Shown: positions 1 to 6,869, counted from the stretch's first letter. The stretch is DNA of 14,400 nucleotides from an uncultured Megamonas sp. (GCA_900554895.1 USIX01000051.1:1-14400), one strand, 5' to 3'. Notes: a model not told the origin generated them from the sequence alone. Numbers and translations: made by a program.

Positions 1-107
1 CGGATTTCGATATAGTCAAAACCGTATTTTTCGCACATTTCAAGGTCAGCCAGCAGGGATTGTCCCTGGCATTTGAGTGCAGTTGCTTCATTAAATCCGA
101 TTTTCAT
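1..107 (-). CDS. iolI: IolI-like sugar phosphate isomerase/epimerase (N-terminal fragment)
   Basis: Only the first 35 or so codons are in the window; the gene continues past the left edge. The protein starts MKIGFNEATAL and contains the segment CEKYGFDYIEIR. Both match the start of Bacillus subtilis IolI (inosose isomerase) as I remember it, which has FNEATTL and CEKHGYDYIEIR. This is the first strand and helix of an AP-endonuclease-2-like TIM barrel. IolI interconverts 2-keto-myo-inositol and 1-keto-D-chiro-inositol in the cytoplasm. The ATG at 107-105 is supported by an AGAGAGG ribosome binding site at 117-123. An iolG-like gene about 4 kb upstream on the same strand fits an inositol role. 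Related TIM-barrel sugar epimerases with the same start cannot be excluded from so short a piece. Confidence 0.65.
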   Translation of the reverse strand, partial: MKIGFNEATALKCQGQSLLADLEMCEKYGFDYIEI

Positions 108-298
108 AATAAAATACCTCTCTAAATATAATAAATTCATGCGAAACATAAAACATATCTTATTTATAATTGTATAATTTATTGTTTGAGTTTGTCTGGA
201 AAAAATTGTTTTATTTTTATAGTTATTTATTATTAAAAGCTGATTTTACAACTCTTTTTTTATTTTTTACATATGAAACTGGAAAAAAATGCTTTTAG

Positions 299-328
299 AA
301 AAAAGAACAGACCATAATTGGCCTGTTC
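299..328 (-). terminator. Intrinsic terminator behind the ArsB/NhaD-type transporter
   Basis: On the minus strand a 9-bp stem (GAACAGGCC / GGTCTGTTC, one G-U pair, 6-nt loop; arms 320-328 and 305-313) is followed by six U. It lies about 50 bp past the transporter stop codon. Confidence 0.8.
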
Positions 329-379
329 AGAAAATATGATTGTGGTTATTATAAATACTTATTGTGCTGGCACAATAAA

Positions 380-1657
380 TTATAGATATCTGAAGTAAAT
401 ATATACGCTGGAAATGATGATGGATAAAATCATCAGCGGGAAGGCTATTTTCATATAGCCGACGAAGGAAATTTTGTGTCCGTGTTGGCTTGCCATACCG
501 GCTACAACGACATTGGCACTGGCACCGATTAAAGTACCGTTGCCGCCTAGACATGCGCCGAGTGACAGCGCCCACCAGAGCGGTTCGAGGTTGGTCATAC
601 CCATTGCGCCCATTTCTTTAATCATCGGAATTAGAGTGGCAACAAACGGAATATTGTCAACAAAAGCGGAAGCGATGGCACTGAGCCATAAAATGAGCAT
701 GGTCGTCATTGTTACGTCGCCTTCAGTGATGTTGATGGCTTCTGTCGCCATTGCTTTGATTACACCCGTTTCCATGAGACCGCCGACGAGAACGAACAGT
801 CCAACAAAGAAGAAGATGGCAAGCCATTCGAGTCTGCTCAGGATTTTGGCAACGGCTTCTTCATGCGTACTGATGGAAATGAGCATGAGCAGTGAAGCTC
901 CGCCCAGTGCTACGGAAGCGGATTCCAGATGAAGCTGCGAATGGAGCATGAATGTCAGAATGGTAAGAGCTAGGACGGTAAGACATTTTTTCAGAAGAAC
1001 GGTATCGCGGAGTTCTTTTTTCTCGTCCATCTGCATTATTTTTGCCTGGAGCTCAGGTGTAGTATTCAGCTTTTTGCCGTAGATGGCAATTAAGATGGCC
1101 ATTGTCACGAGGAAGATAACGATACATACGCCGGATAAATTCGTGATAAATGCCATGAAGTCAAGTTCGGGAACGGCACTGCCGATCATGATATTAGGCG
1201 GGTCGCCGATAAGCGTTGCTGTACCGCCGATATTTGATGAAAGTATCTGTGCCACTAAAAACGGCTGCACCGGTACTTTTAACTGCGAAGTTATGCTGAA
1301 TGTTACAGGAACGGTCAGCAGGACAGTTGTCACATTGTCTAAAAATGCTGAACACACAGCTGTAAGTGCAGATAAGACGATTAGCAGCTTAACGGGATTT
1401 GCCTTGACTTTTTTGGCCGACCATACAGCAAGGTAATTGAAAAGTCCGGTTTCGCTTGTGATATTTACGATAATCATCATACCGGCAAGCAGACCGATTG
1501 TATTAAAGTCGATATGATGAATGGCCTGTTCCTGTGTTAAAATTCCCGCAAAAATCATGAGCATGGCACCGGTAAGGCCGACAACTGTACGTTGCACTTT
1601 TTCAGAGATAATAAGCATATATGCCACTACGAAAATGGCAATAGCTATGTAAGCCAT
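380..1657 (-). CDS. ArsB/NhaD family (ion transporter superfamily) membrane transporter
   Basis: A 425-residue polytopic membrane protein of the ArsB/NhaD/P-protein group, whose members move anions such as arsenite or exchange Na+ for H+. The two halves are inverted repeats. In the first half FLDNVTTVLLTVP (about residues 105-117) and GGTATLIGDPPN (about 144-155) form the usual re-entrant signature. The second half repeats it as AFVDNIPFVATLIP and GGNGTLIGASAN. A basic cytoplasmic loop lies between them (about 190-220). The substrate cannot be read from sequence; no arsR or arsC is nearby, so arsenite is not favoured. ATG at 1657 is chosen; an in-frame TTG at 1666 would add three residues and neither has a clear Shine-Dalgarno site. 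It has its own extended -10 promoter and terminator, so it is probably monocistronic. Confidence 0.87.
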   Translation of the reverse strand: MAYIAIAIFVVAYMLIISEKVQRTVVGLTGAMLMIFAGILTQEQAIHHIDFNTIGLLAGMMIIVNITSETGLFNYLAVWSAKKVKANPVKLLIVLSALTAVCSAFLDNVTTVLLTVPVTFSITSQLKVPVQPFLVAQILSSNIGGTATLIGDPPNIMIGSAVPELDFMAFITNLSGVCIVIFLVTMAILIAIYGKKLNTTPELQAKIMQMDEKKELRDTVLLKKCLTVLALTILTFMLHSQLHLESASVALGGASLLMLISISTHEEAVAKILSRLEWLAIFFFVGLFVLVGGLMETGVIKAMATEAINITEGDVTMTTMLILWLSAIASAFVDNIPFVATLIPMIKEMGAMGMTNLEPLWWALSLGACLGGNGTLIGASANVVVAGMASQHGHKISFVGYMKIAFPLMILSIIISSVYIYFRYL

Positions 1658-1699
1658 TGTACCCAAAAAATCACATCTTTTCTTTATATTTTTGCATTA

Positions 1700-1728
1700 A
1701 TTATATCATAATAAAAACATTTCTTAAA
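1700..1728 (-). promoter_or_regulatory. Extended -10 promoter of the ArsB/NhaD-type gene
   Basis: The minus strand reads TGATATAAT (TG at 1708-1707, TATAAT at 1705-1700), an extended -10. The -35 at 17-bp spacing is weak (TTTAAG, 1728-1723). The predicted start point lies about 35 nt upstream of the ATG at 1657. Confidence 0.6.
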
Positions 1729-1731
1729 AGA

Positions 1732-1770
1732 AAAAGACTTTGCAGTTAATTAAAAACTGCAAAGTCTTTT
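1732..1770 (-). terminator. Strong intrinsic terminator of the symporter/kinase-like operon
   Basis: A perfect 16-bp inverted repeat (AAAAGACTTTGCAGTT, 1732-1747, with its complement at 1755-1770) encloses a 7-nt loop 15 bp past the kinase-like stop codon. A U-rich run follows on the minus strand. Confidence 0.88.
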
Positions 1771-1785
1771 ATTTTTTCACATAGA

Positions 1786-2388
1786 TTAATCCTGTTGTTT
1801 CAGTTCAATATATTTAATAATTAAATCAGCAGCTTCCTCTAAGGAAATTTTGCTGGTATTAATCATCAGGTCGTAGTTTTTCGGGTCTCCCCAGGTTTGT
1901 CCGGTGTAGTAAGAGTAATAGTTTTGACGGTTAGCGTCCTCTTTATCCAAATCTTTTAAAGTATGGCTGCCGTAATGGTCCTTAGCACGATTTAATCTGA
2001 ACTCATCATCGGCATAGATAAAGAAGGAATAGCAGTTAGGAAAATCTTTCAGAATGTAATCGGCGCATCTGCCTAAGAATACGGCACTGCCTTTTTTGGC
2101 AACTTCCAAAATGATTTTTGCCTGTTCAATATACATTCTATTGAAATGAGGGATACGTTCAAAAGCGTAATCACCAATGCCGCTAGTAGAATTATCTGGA
2201 TCTTTATAGGAATTCTTAATGATTTCATCTATAGGCATATCGGAGTAATCGTGCAATTTTTCTGCAGCCATTTCTACGATTTTACGGTCATAACGGCGTA
2301 GCCCCAGCTTTTTGGCAACTATAGAGGAAATTTCCCTGCCGCCGCTGCCGTATTGGCGGGTAATAGTGATAAGTGTATTGTCTTTCAT
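1786..2388 (-). CDS. Cytidylate kinase-like family protein
   Basis: A 200-residue soluble protein of the cytidylate-kinase-like family (Pfam PF13189 type), related to P-loop nucleoside monophosphate kinases. The N-terminus has ITITRQYGSGGREI (about residues 7-20), where the Walker A lysine position of true Cmk is replaced by Arg-Glu. This is followed by LGLRRYDRKIVEMAA and a central GRCADYIL. The C-terminal part has NRQNYYSYYTGQTWGD and YDLMINTSKISLEEAA, both typical of the family. The physiological substrate of this family is unknown to me. The gene starts 15 bp after the symporter stop codon, has a GGAGG site 8 nt before its ATG, and is followed by a strong terminator, so it is very likely the last gene of a two-gene operon. 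Confidence 0.85.
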   Translation of the reverse strand: MKDNTLITITRQYGSGGREISSIVAKKLGLRRYDRKIVEMAAEKLHDYSDMPIDEIIKNSYKDPDNSTSGIGDYAFERIPHFNRMYIEQAKIILEVAKKGSAVFLGRCADYILKDFPNCYSFFIYADDEFRLNRAKDHYGSHTLKDLDKEDANRQNYYSYYTGQTWGDPKNYDLMINTSKISLEEAADLIIKYIELKQQD

Positions 2389-2403
2389 GTTAACGCCTCC
2401 GAA

Positions 2404-3792
2404 TTAAAGTTTGCCTTCAGCTTCACGTTTGATTAAATCACGCATAATCTGTGGATAAATTTTATCAAGTTTATACAGGAATAAAATAGTGAGAATAATT
2501 AACCATACAACGATAGGGCCAAACATATATAAGTTAACAATCATATCAATAGCACTCTGTGGCTGAACAGCTGAACCAGTAGTGGATGCTACATAACCAG
2601 AGTAGGAGAGAAGACCTGTTAAAACGGCACTCGTAATACCAGGACCTACTTTCGTACCAACAGAGCCAGCAGAGAAGATAAGGCCTTCCTGGCGAATATG
2701 GAATTTCCACTGACCGTATTCTACAACGTCGCCAAGGAAACCGAAGATAACGGAGTTAAGCGGAGCAAAACCGATACCACGAATAATGCAACTAGCCAAT
2801 ACCCAATAAAAATCAAGTGGATTTATCAGATAGATTAAATGACCAATGAGAGCCAGAGAAACACCAAGAATGGACATATTTCTTTTGCCGAATTTCTTAA
2901 GCAACATTGGGCTGAATAATACAGTAAAACCTATCATTGTTCCGGTTTCTACCAGATATAAAATACTGTAAAGAGAGTCATCGAAAAAGATATATTTGCA
3001 GAAATAAGGTAAAACAGTACCAGTTACAAAGAAAATAACGTTCTGCATCATCCAAATGGAAAGAGCTAACCAGAAATAGTAGTTAGCAAATAAACATTTG
3101 AGTTGGGTTTTAAGAGGAACTTTATTTTCTTCTTTATTTCTAGCTTCAATAACAACTGTTTCTTTACATTTGAAAAAGCATAAGAGTAATAATGCAAGAG
3201 CGAGAATTGCCCAAATAGACATAACTTCGACCCACGCCATTTGGTCGTCGCCAAAGATTTTGATTAATGGAAGCGTAACGGATACGGCTAAGATTTTACC
3301 AATTGGAGATAATGCCATTCTTGTAATACTGAGCATATCTCTTTCTTTGGATATACGAGTCATCATTGCCGATAAACTACCATAAGGCAAGTTCAATGCA
3401 GTATAAGTGAGCATGCAGAATTCGTATGTTAAAAATATGTATACATATTCCAACATATCATGTGTATTAGGTACAGTGTAAATTAAAACAATCGATAAAG
3501 CAAATGGAATACTTGCCCATAAAATCCATGGACGAGATTTACCCCATTTTGAATTGGTACGTTCTACAAGGATACCCATGATAACGTCAGCCACACCATC
3601 GAATATTCTTGAACCTAACATAATAATACCGATAATGGCAGGGTCTACACCGACATAGTCTGTATAGAACAGGGTAATAATACTCATTGCGCCCCAGACG
3701 ATGTTTTGAGCAGTATCACCTAAACCGTAGGCTATACGAGTAAACCAGGAAAGTTTGCCAGAAGCATTTGCTTCAGATTGTGCATTAGGCAT
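2404..3792 (-). CDS. GPH-family (MFS_2) sugar:cation symporter
   Basis: A 462-residue inner-membrane protein with about 12 hydrophobic segments, matching the glycoside-pentoside-hexuronide:cation symporter family (PF13347), which brings in sugars or sugar derivatives with Na+ or H+. Diagnostic parts are YGLGDTAQN and FYTDYVGV near the N-terminus (about residues 22-50), GSRIFDGVADVIMG, and the loop ERTNSKWGKSRPWILW (about 78-93). The ATG has an AGAGAGGAG site 8 nt upstream. The substrate is not readable. Location between iolG and an iolI-like gene makes inositol or a related polyol a reasonable guess, but known inositol importers such as IolT belong to a different MFS branch. It is cotranscribed with the cytidylate-kinase-like gene. 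Confidence 0.88.
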   Translation of the reverse strand: MPNAQSEANASGKLSWFTRIAYGLGDTAQNIVWGAMSIITLFYTDYVGVDPAIIGIIMLGSRIFDGVADVIMGILVERTNSKWGKSRPWILWASIPFALSIVLIYTVPNTHDMLEYVYIFLTYEFCMLTYTALNLPYGSLSAMMTRISKERDMLSITRMALSPIGKILAVSVTLPLIKIFGDDQMAWVEVMSIWAILALALLLLCFFKCKETVVIEARNKEENKVPLKTQLKCLFANYYFWLALSIWMMQNVIFFVTGTVLPYFCKYIFFDDSLYSILYLVETGTMIGFTVLFSPMLLKKFGKRNMSILGVSLALIGHLIYLINPLDFYWVLASCIIRGIGFAPLNSVIFGFLGDVVEYGQWKFHIRQEGLIFSAGSVGTKVGPGITSAVLTGLLSYSGYVASTTGSAVQPQSAIDMIVNLYMFGPIVVWLIILTILFLYKLDKIYPQIMRDLIKREAEGKL

Positions 3793-3971
3793 AAGGAAAA
3801 CTCCTCTCTAAATATATAAATAAAAAATAATATATTAATAAAAATTATATTTAATCTCTCTAAAATTATAAAAATAAAATTCGATACTATAATAGATTTT
3901 GTTTTCTTTAATTTTTTTGTAAATTCATAATATCAGGAAACATATTAGTTGCCATTAAATAAGTTTGTCGA

Positions 3972-3999
3972 ATAATATACGTTTTTTGCGCTTTGTACA
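3972..3999 (-). promoter_or_regulatory. Candidate promoter of the symporter operon
   Basis: The minus strand has TGTACA (3999-3994), a 16-bp spacer and TATTAT (3977-3972), matching 4 of 6 and 5 of 6 consensus positions. It would give a leader of about 170 nt before the symporter ATG. Confidence 0.4.
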
Positions 4000-4019
4000 G
4001 CTTTATATATGTCATCATA

Positions 4020-4052
4020 CCAAGTGGCCGAAAGGGGTCTTCGGCTACTTGG
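4020..4052 (-). terminator. GC-rich hairpin between iolG and the symporter gene
   Basis: A 13-bp stem (arms 4020-4032 and 4040-4052, one G-T pair, 7-nt loop) begins about 30 bp past the iolG stop codon. It is the most stable hairpin in this spacer, but no U-tract follows on either strand. It may be a weak terminator or an mRNA-processing or stability element rather than a classical intrinsic terminator. Confidence 0.5.
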
Positions 4053-4082
4053 CACAATATGTTGAGAGTTTAATAGAGGGAA

Positions 4083-5108
4083 TTATAAACCGTAGCTGTC
4101 AGCAATTTCTTTGATTGTTACAGGACGGCCTTCGGCTACGGATTTTTTAGCAGCAAGACCGATTAAAACAGGTTGCAAGCCATCGTTAGCGTTAACGATT
4201 GTTTCAGTATCATTTTCAATTGCGTCTACGAAGGATTTAACTTCATTAGCATATGCCATCATATAGCGTTCAAGGAAGAAGAACATAGGTTTTTCAGCTG
4301 TAACGCCGTCTTTATTGCTGATTACAGCATTGGAGTCGGAGTCATTGCTGATAGCGACGCAGCCTTCCGTACCGAATACTTCAGCGCGCTGGTCGTATCC
4401 ATAAACAGACTGACGGCAGTTATCGATAACAGCAGTAGCACCGTTAGCAAGTTTTAATGTGATGACAGCTGTGTCAACGTCGCCTGCTTCGCCGATTGCA
4501 GGGTCAACAGTAACAGAACCTACAGCATAAACTTCCGTTACTTCGCTGCCGGAGAGATAGCGAACCATATCGAAATCATGGATTGTCATATCGAGGAAAA
4601 TACCGCCGGAAACTTTTACGTAATCAATGGAAGGAGGTTCCGGGTCACGGGAAGTGATTTTAATAATCTGCTGTTTGCCGATTTTGCCAGCAGTAACAGC
4701 TTCTTTTACAGCTTTGAAGTTGTGGTCGAAGCGACGGTTGAAACCAACCTGATATTTAAGTCCGGATTTTGCTACGACATCCAATACTTCTTTAATTTTA
4801 TTTACATCGTGGTCAATAGGTTTTTCGCAGAATACATGTTTACCAGCCTGGATAGCTTCGATGGAAAGAGGAGAGTGCATGTCAGTGGAAGCGCAGATAA
4901 GAACAGCCTGGATTTCCGGGTCTGCAAGAATTTTTTTGTAATCAGTATAAGTTTCTTCAATACCCATGGATTTTGCCCAAGCGATGCTGTTGTCATTCAA
5001 GAACGGGTCTGCAACAGCTTTTACACGAGCATTAGGAACGAATTTTGAAATACTTTCACCGTGTACACGACCGATACGGCCTACACCAATAATACCAACA
5101 TTAATCAT
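4083..5108 (-). CDS. iolG: Inositol 2-dehydrogenase-type oxidoreductase (Gfo/Idh/MocA family)
   Basis: A 341-residue NAD-dependent dehydrogenase of the Gfo/Idh/MocA family. IolG oxidises myo-inositol (often also D-chiro-inositol) to 2-keto-myo-inositol in the cytoplasm. The N-terminal Rossmann motif is GIIGVGRIGRVH (residues 5-16). The substrate-binding motif CEKPID has Lys96, and FLDMTIHDFDMVRYL supplies Asp173 and His177. These three residues align with the catalytic Lys-Asp-His of characterised IolG. The length is typical. ATG at 5108 is chosen because AGGTGG (5122-5117) lies 8 nt upstream; the in-frame GTG at 5120 falls inside that site. The next gene downstream is the GPH symporter, separated by 290 bp with a hairpin. 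Closely related dehydrogenases acting on other polyols are possible. Confidence 0.85.
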   Translation of the reverse strand: MINVGIIGVGRIGRVHGESISKFVPNARVKAVADPFLNDNSIAWAKSMGIEETYTDYKKILADPEIQAVLICASTDMHSPLSIEAIQAGKHVFCEKPIDHDVNKIKEVLDVVAKSGLKYQVGFNRRFDHNFKAVKEAVTAGKIGKQQIIKITSRDPEPPSIDYVKVSGGIFLDMTIHDFDMVRYLSGSEVTEVYAVGSVTVDPAIGEAGDVDTAVITLKLANGATAVIDNCRQSVYGYDQRAEVFGTEGCVAISNDSDSNAVISNKDGVTAEKPMFFFLERYMMAYANEVKSFVDAIENDTETIVNANDGLQPVLIGLAAKKSVAEGRPVTIKEIADSYGL

Positions 5109-5213
5109 TTTAATAACCACCTTTTTATTTTTTTATAAAATATTATTAACTTTTGATATGTTTTATGTTTCTTTATGAGTATATTATATCTTTTTTTGGA
5201 CATTTATATCTAT

Positions 5214-5241
5214 AGTATATTGCTTTTTTTTACAACGTGAA
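5214..5241 (-). promoter_or_regulatory. Candidate iolG promoter
   Basis: The minus strand has TTCACG (5241-5236; 4 of 6 with TTGACA), a 16-bp spacer rich in A, and TATACT (5219-5214; 5 of 6). A TATAAT at 5188-5183 is an alternative -10 but lacks a -35. Confidence 0.4.
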
Positions 5242-5251
5242 AACGTGAACA
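5238..5251 (+). promoter_or_regulatory. cre-like operator overlapping the iolG -35 region
   Basis: TGAAAACGTGAACA fits the cre consensus TGWAANCGNTNWCA at every defined position except one (G for T at position 10). It overlaps the candidate iolG -35, a placement that would let CcpA or another LacI/GalR-family protein repress. The overlapping repeat ACGTGAAA-ACGTGAAC (5235-5250) is an alternative reading. Confidence 0.5.
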
Positions 5252-5474
5252 AGCTTGATTTTACAGGTATTTTGTATTATTTAAGATAAAAATTTTTTGT
5301 TTGAAACTATATGATATTGTTTTTATCAGAAAATTTAAAGCTTTAATATCATTTCCATAAAACTATCTATTTATCAATTTCTTTAATTTTAAGGAAATTG
5401 AATTAAAGAAACTGCTTGTTTGCCATAATATAAGAAAAAAGTAATATTTAATAATTTATTCCTATATTATGCCG
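5252..5474. other. AT-rich intergenic stretch without a gene
   Basis: No coding region could be supported. The stretch holds two overlapping AT-rich inverted repeats sharing one arm: CAATTTC...GAAATTG within 5375-5400, and TTTCTTTAATT (5378-5388) with AATTAAAGAAA (5401-5411). Otherwise nothing was recognised. Confidence 0.5.
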
Positions 5475-5806
5475 GGCAATTTTTCTTTGAACGCAAAGAA
5501 AAGTTGCCGAAAAAGAAATGCCACAGGTTTGAAGCCGCATAGAAATTTTCCAATAGCCTGACGGCTATCGGAAAATATTCTAAAATGCGGAATAGAATTT
5601 TAATATGATTAGCTCTGTTAGTGCTGACAGCTCGGTTTTATTTCTTGCTAAGAAGTCAAAGGCACGAGCCAAATCCCAAATGTTTCGAGCCTTTTTACCG
5701 ACTGGCTTTATAAAAGAGCTACGAAGGCTCGCCCAGTGCAGCGTAAGCGAAACGTTAAGAGATTTTCTTTTTGGTTCATTTTTCTTTGCGTCAAAGAAAA
5801 ATGAAC
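5475..5806 (+). repeat. Structured dispersed element, copy 1
   Basis: This stretch matches a second, diverged copy at 14120-14400 on the minus strand. It is bounded by two hairpins. The left one has arms 5475-5489 and 5494-5508 (one G-T pair); the right one is perfect, with arms 5774-5788 and 5792-5806 and loop CGT. Both share the core TTTTTCTTTG / CAAAGAAAA. A large internal hairpin spans 5535-5590, with outer stem CCGCAT / ATGCGG and inner stem ATAGCC / GGCTAT. The best conserved block is 5659-5757, 87 of 99 bases identical with copy 2, containing the stem CGAGCC (5686-5691) / GGCTCG (5726-5731). A 68-codon open frame (5605-5811) crosses it, but all nine codon differences between the copies change the amino acid, so I do not call it a gene. 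No transposase is present. It resembles a non-autonomous mobile or structured-RNA element. Confidence 0.75.
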
Positions 5807-5819
5807 GATAAACTTAAAT

Positions 5820-6746
5820 TTAGTCTATAACGGGTATCCAGTTTTTGTCTTTATATGCAGCAAAACAAAGGCGGATTTGTTCTTCTGTGTTTTTGCCTAC
5901 GGAGAGATTTGGCAGGTTGTCGAGTGAGAAATAGGCACTTTCGCTCGTTTCGATATTCGGACTGAAATGGCCGCCGACAACTTCACAGAGCATGAAAATT
6001 TTAGCGATACCGTAAGCATACAGCGGCGTATTATGGCGATTGCGGTCATGGATGGCAATAAGACGGGTCGGTATGACGTCAAGTCCTGCTTCTTCACGCG
6101 CTTCTTTGATAATATTGTCGCAAATGGACTGATTTACGTCGACCCAGCCTCCCGGCATAGACCAGCGTCCGTCGATTTCTTTGACAAGCAGGATTTTATC
6201 ATCTTGAAAAATTACGGAACGTGTATCTATTTTCGGTGTCTGATAGCCTTTTTCATTACAGAAAAGGTTTTGTACCTTTTCTTTCGGCAAATCGGTATAT
6301 TCCGCCATTATTTCCGCTGCCATTTCACTAAGACGGGTAAATCGTTCATGATCGAAGCGGTCTTTTGTATAAGCGAGGCCGGCTTGAGCTATAAACTGCA
6401 TCTCCATTGCCGTAGTTAGCCATTTCATATTTTTATACGGGTTTTCAATACTGGTTAGCAGATTTAAAATATCGTACGGCTGGCGGAAATAATAATCGGC
6501 TGTTATATGTTTGAAGGAATTGCATTGCCAGGTGGCTAAGCCGAAAGAAGTGTTTAATTTTTTGCACAGTGTACTTTCTTCGGCATTGGTACCGATAATG
6601 AGTGTAAAAGCTGGTTCAATTAGAGAAAAGTCTTCATTTAAAGCTTTGAATTCAATTTTATAATTTTTTTGTGAGAGAATGGGTAAGATTTCCTGAATTT
6701 TATTATCATTGGACAATTCAGCGGTAAAAATCAGTTTTTTATACAT
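5820..6746 (-). CDS. NUDIX hydrolase with NUDIX_N domain and an extra N-terminal segment
   Basis: A 308-residue cytoplasmic protein. Residues about 108-170 match the NUDIX_N domain (PF12535 type) found before ADP-ribose/nucleoside-diphosphate-X hydrolases, with LTTAMEMQFIAQAGLAYTKD and the linker GYQTPKIDTRSVIF. The NUDIX box starts at Gly200: GWVDVNQ...KEAREEAGL. Glu216, Glu219 and Glu220, needed for metal binding, are present; the usual first Glu is Gln and the usual Arg is Lys. The first 100 residues are additional; IIGTNAEES and FKHITADYYFRQPYDIL resemble the C-terminal end of HAD-type phosphatases, without the catalytic aspartate motif. The ATG at 6746 has AGGTG 5 nt upstream. It is divergent from the Fur-controlled operon, and its stop codon lies 13 bp from the repeat element. 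The exact substrate is unknown. Confidence 0.85.
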   Translation of the reverse strand: MYKKLIFTAELSNDNKIQEILPILSQKNYKIEFKALNEDFSLIEPAFTLIIGTNAEESTLCKKLNTSFGLATWQCNSFKHITADYYFRQPYDILNLLTSIENPYKNMKWLTTAMEMQFIAQAGLAYTKDRFDHERFTRLSEMAAEIMAEYTDLPKEKVQNLFCNEKGYQTPKIDTRSVIFQDDKILLVKEIDGRWSMPGGWVDVNQSICDNIIKEAREEAGLDVIPTRLIAIHDRNRHNTPLYAYGIAKIFMLCEVVGGHFSPNIETSESAYFSLDNLPNLSVGKNTEEQIRLCFAAYKDKNWIPVID

Positions 6747-6803
6747 AATATCACCTGCAAATGGATTTTTTTTTATTATATATTATTTTTACGAAAAATT
6801 TTA

Positions 6804-6832
6804 TTGAAAATATTTCTCATTTATTATATAAT
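6804..6832 (+). promoter_or_regulatory. Promoter of the DUF3793-flavodoxin operon
   Basis: TTGAAA (6804-6809), a 17-bp spacer and TATAAT (6827-6832) form a near-consensus sigma-A promoter. The expected start point is about 6839, immediately before the Fur box. Confidence 0.82.
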
Positions 6833-6840
6833 GTGCAATG

Positions 6841-6855
6841 TGATAATTATTATCA
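6841..6855 (+). promoter_or_regulatory. Fur box
   Basis: TGATAATTATTATCA is a perfect 7-1-7 Fur site (TGATAAT-N-ATTATCA). It lies right at the expected transcription start of the promoter at 6804-6832, so iron-loaded Fur binding there should block transcription. Confidence 0.82.
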
Positions 6856-6869
6856 ATTAAGGCGGGGTA

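Noticed and set aside
108..298. Promoter or operator upstream of the iolI-like gene
   Set aside because: AT-rich with several -10-like hexamers on the minus strand but none paired with a credible -35; nothing specific could be supported.
474..1436. Plus-strand open frames opposite the ArsB/NhaD-type gene
   Set aside because: They are antisense shadows of a clear membrane transporter with family motifs; no ribosome sites or recognisable domains.
3908..3955. 15-residue open frame (starting MATNMFPD) in the symporter leader, as a leader peptide
   Set aside because: No Shine-Dalgarno site before its ATG and no run of regulatory codons; such short frames are expected by chance in AT-rich sequence.
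4173..5048. Plus-strand open frames opposite iolG
   Set aside because: Shadow frames; the minus strand has full Gfo/Idh/MocA motifs and a good ribosome site.
5108..5120. GTG at 5120 as iolG start
   Set aside because: The GTG is inside the AGGTGG ribosome binding site for the ATG at 5108.
5605..5811. 68-codon open frame in the dispersed element, as a protein gene
   Set aside because: All codon differences from the second copy are amino-acid changing, there is no clear ribosome binding site, and the sequence is explained by the repeat. Treated as part of the element.
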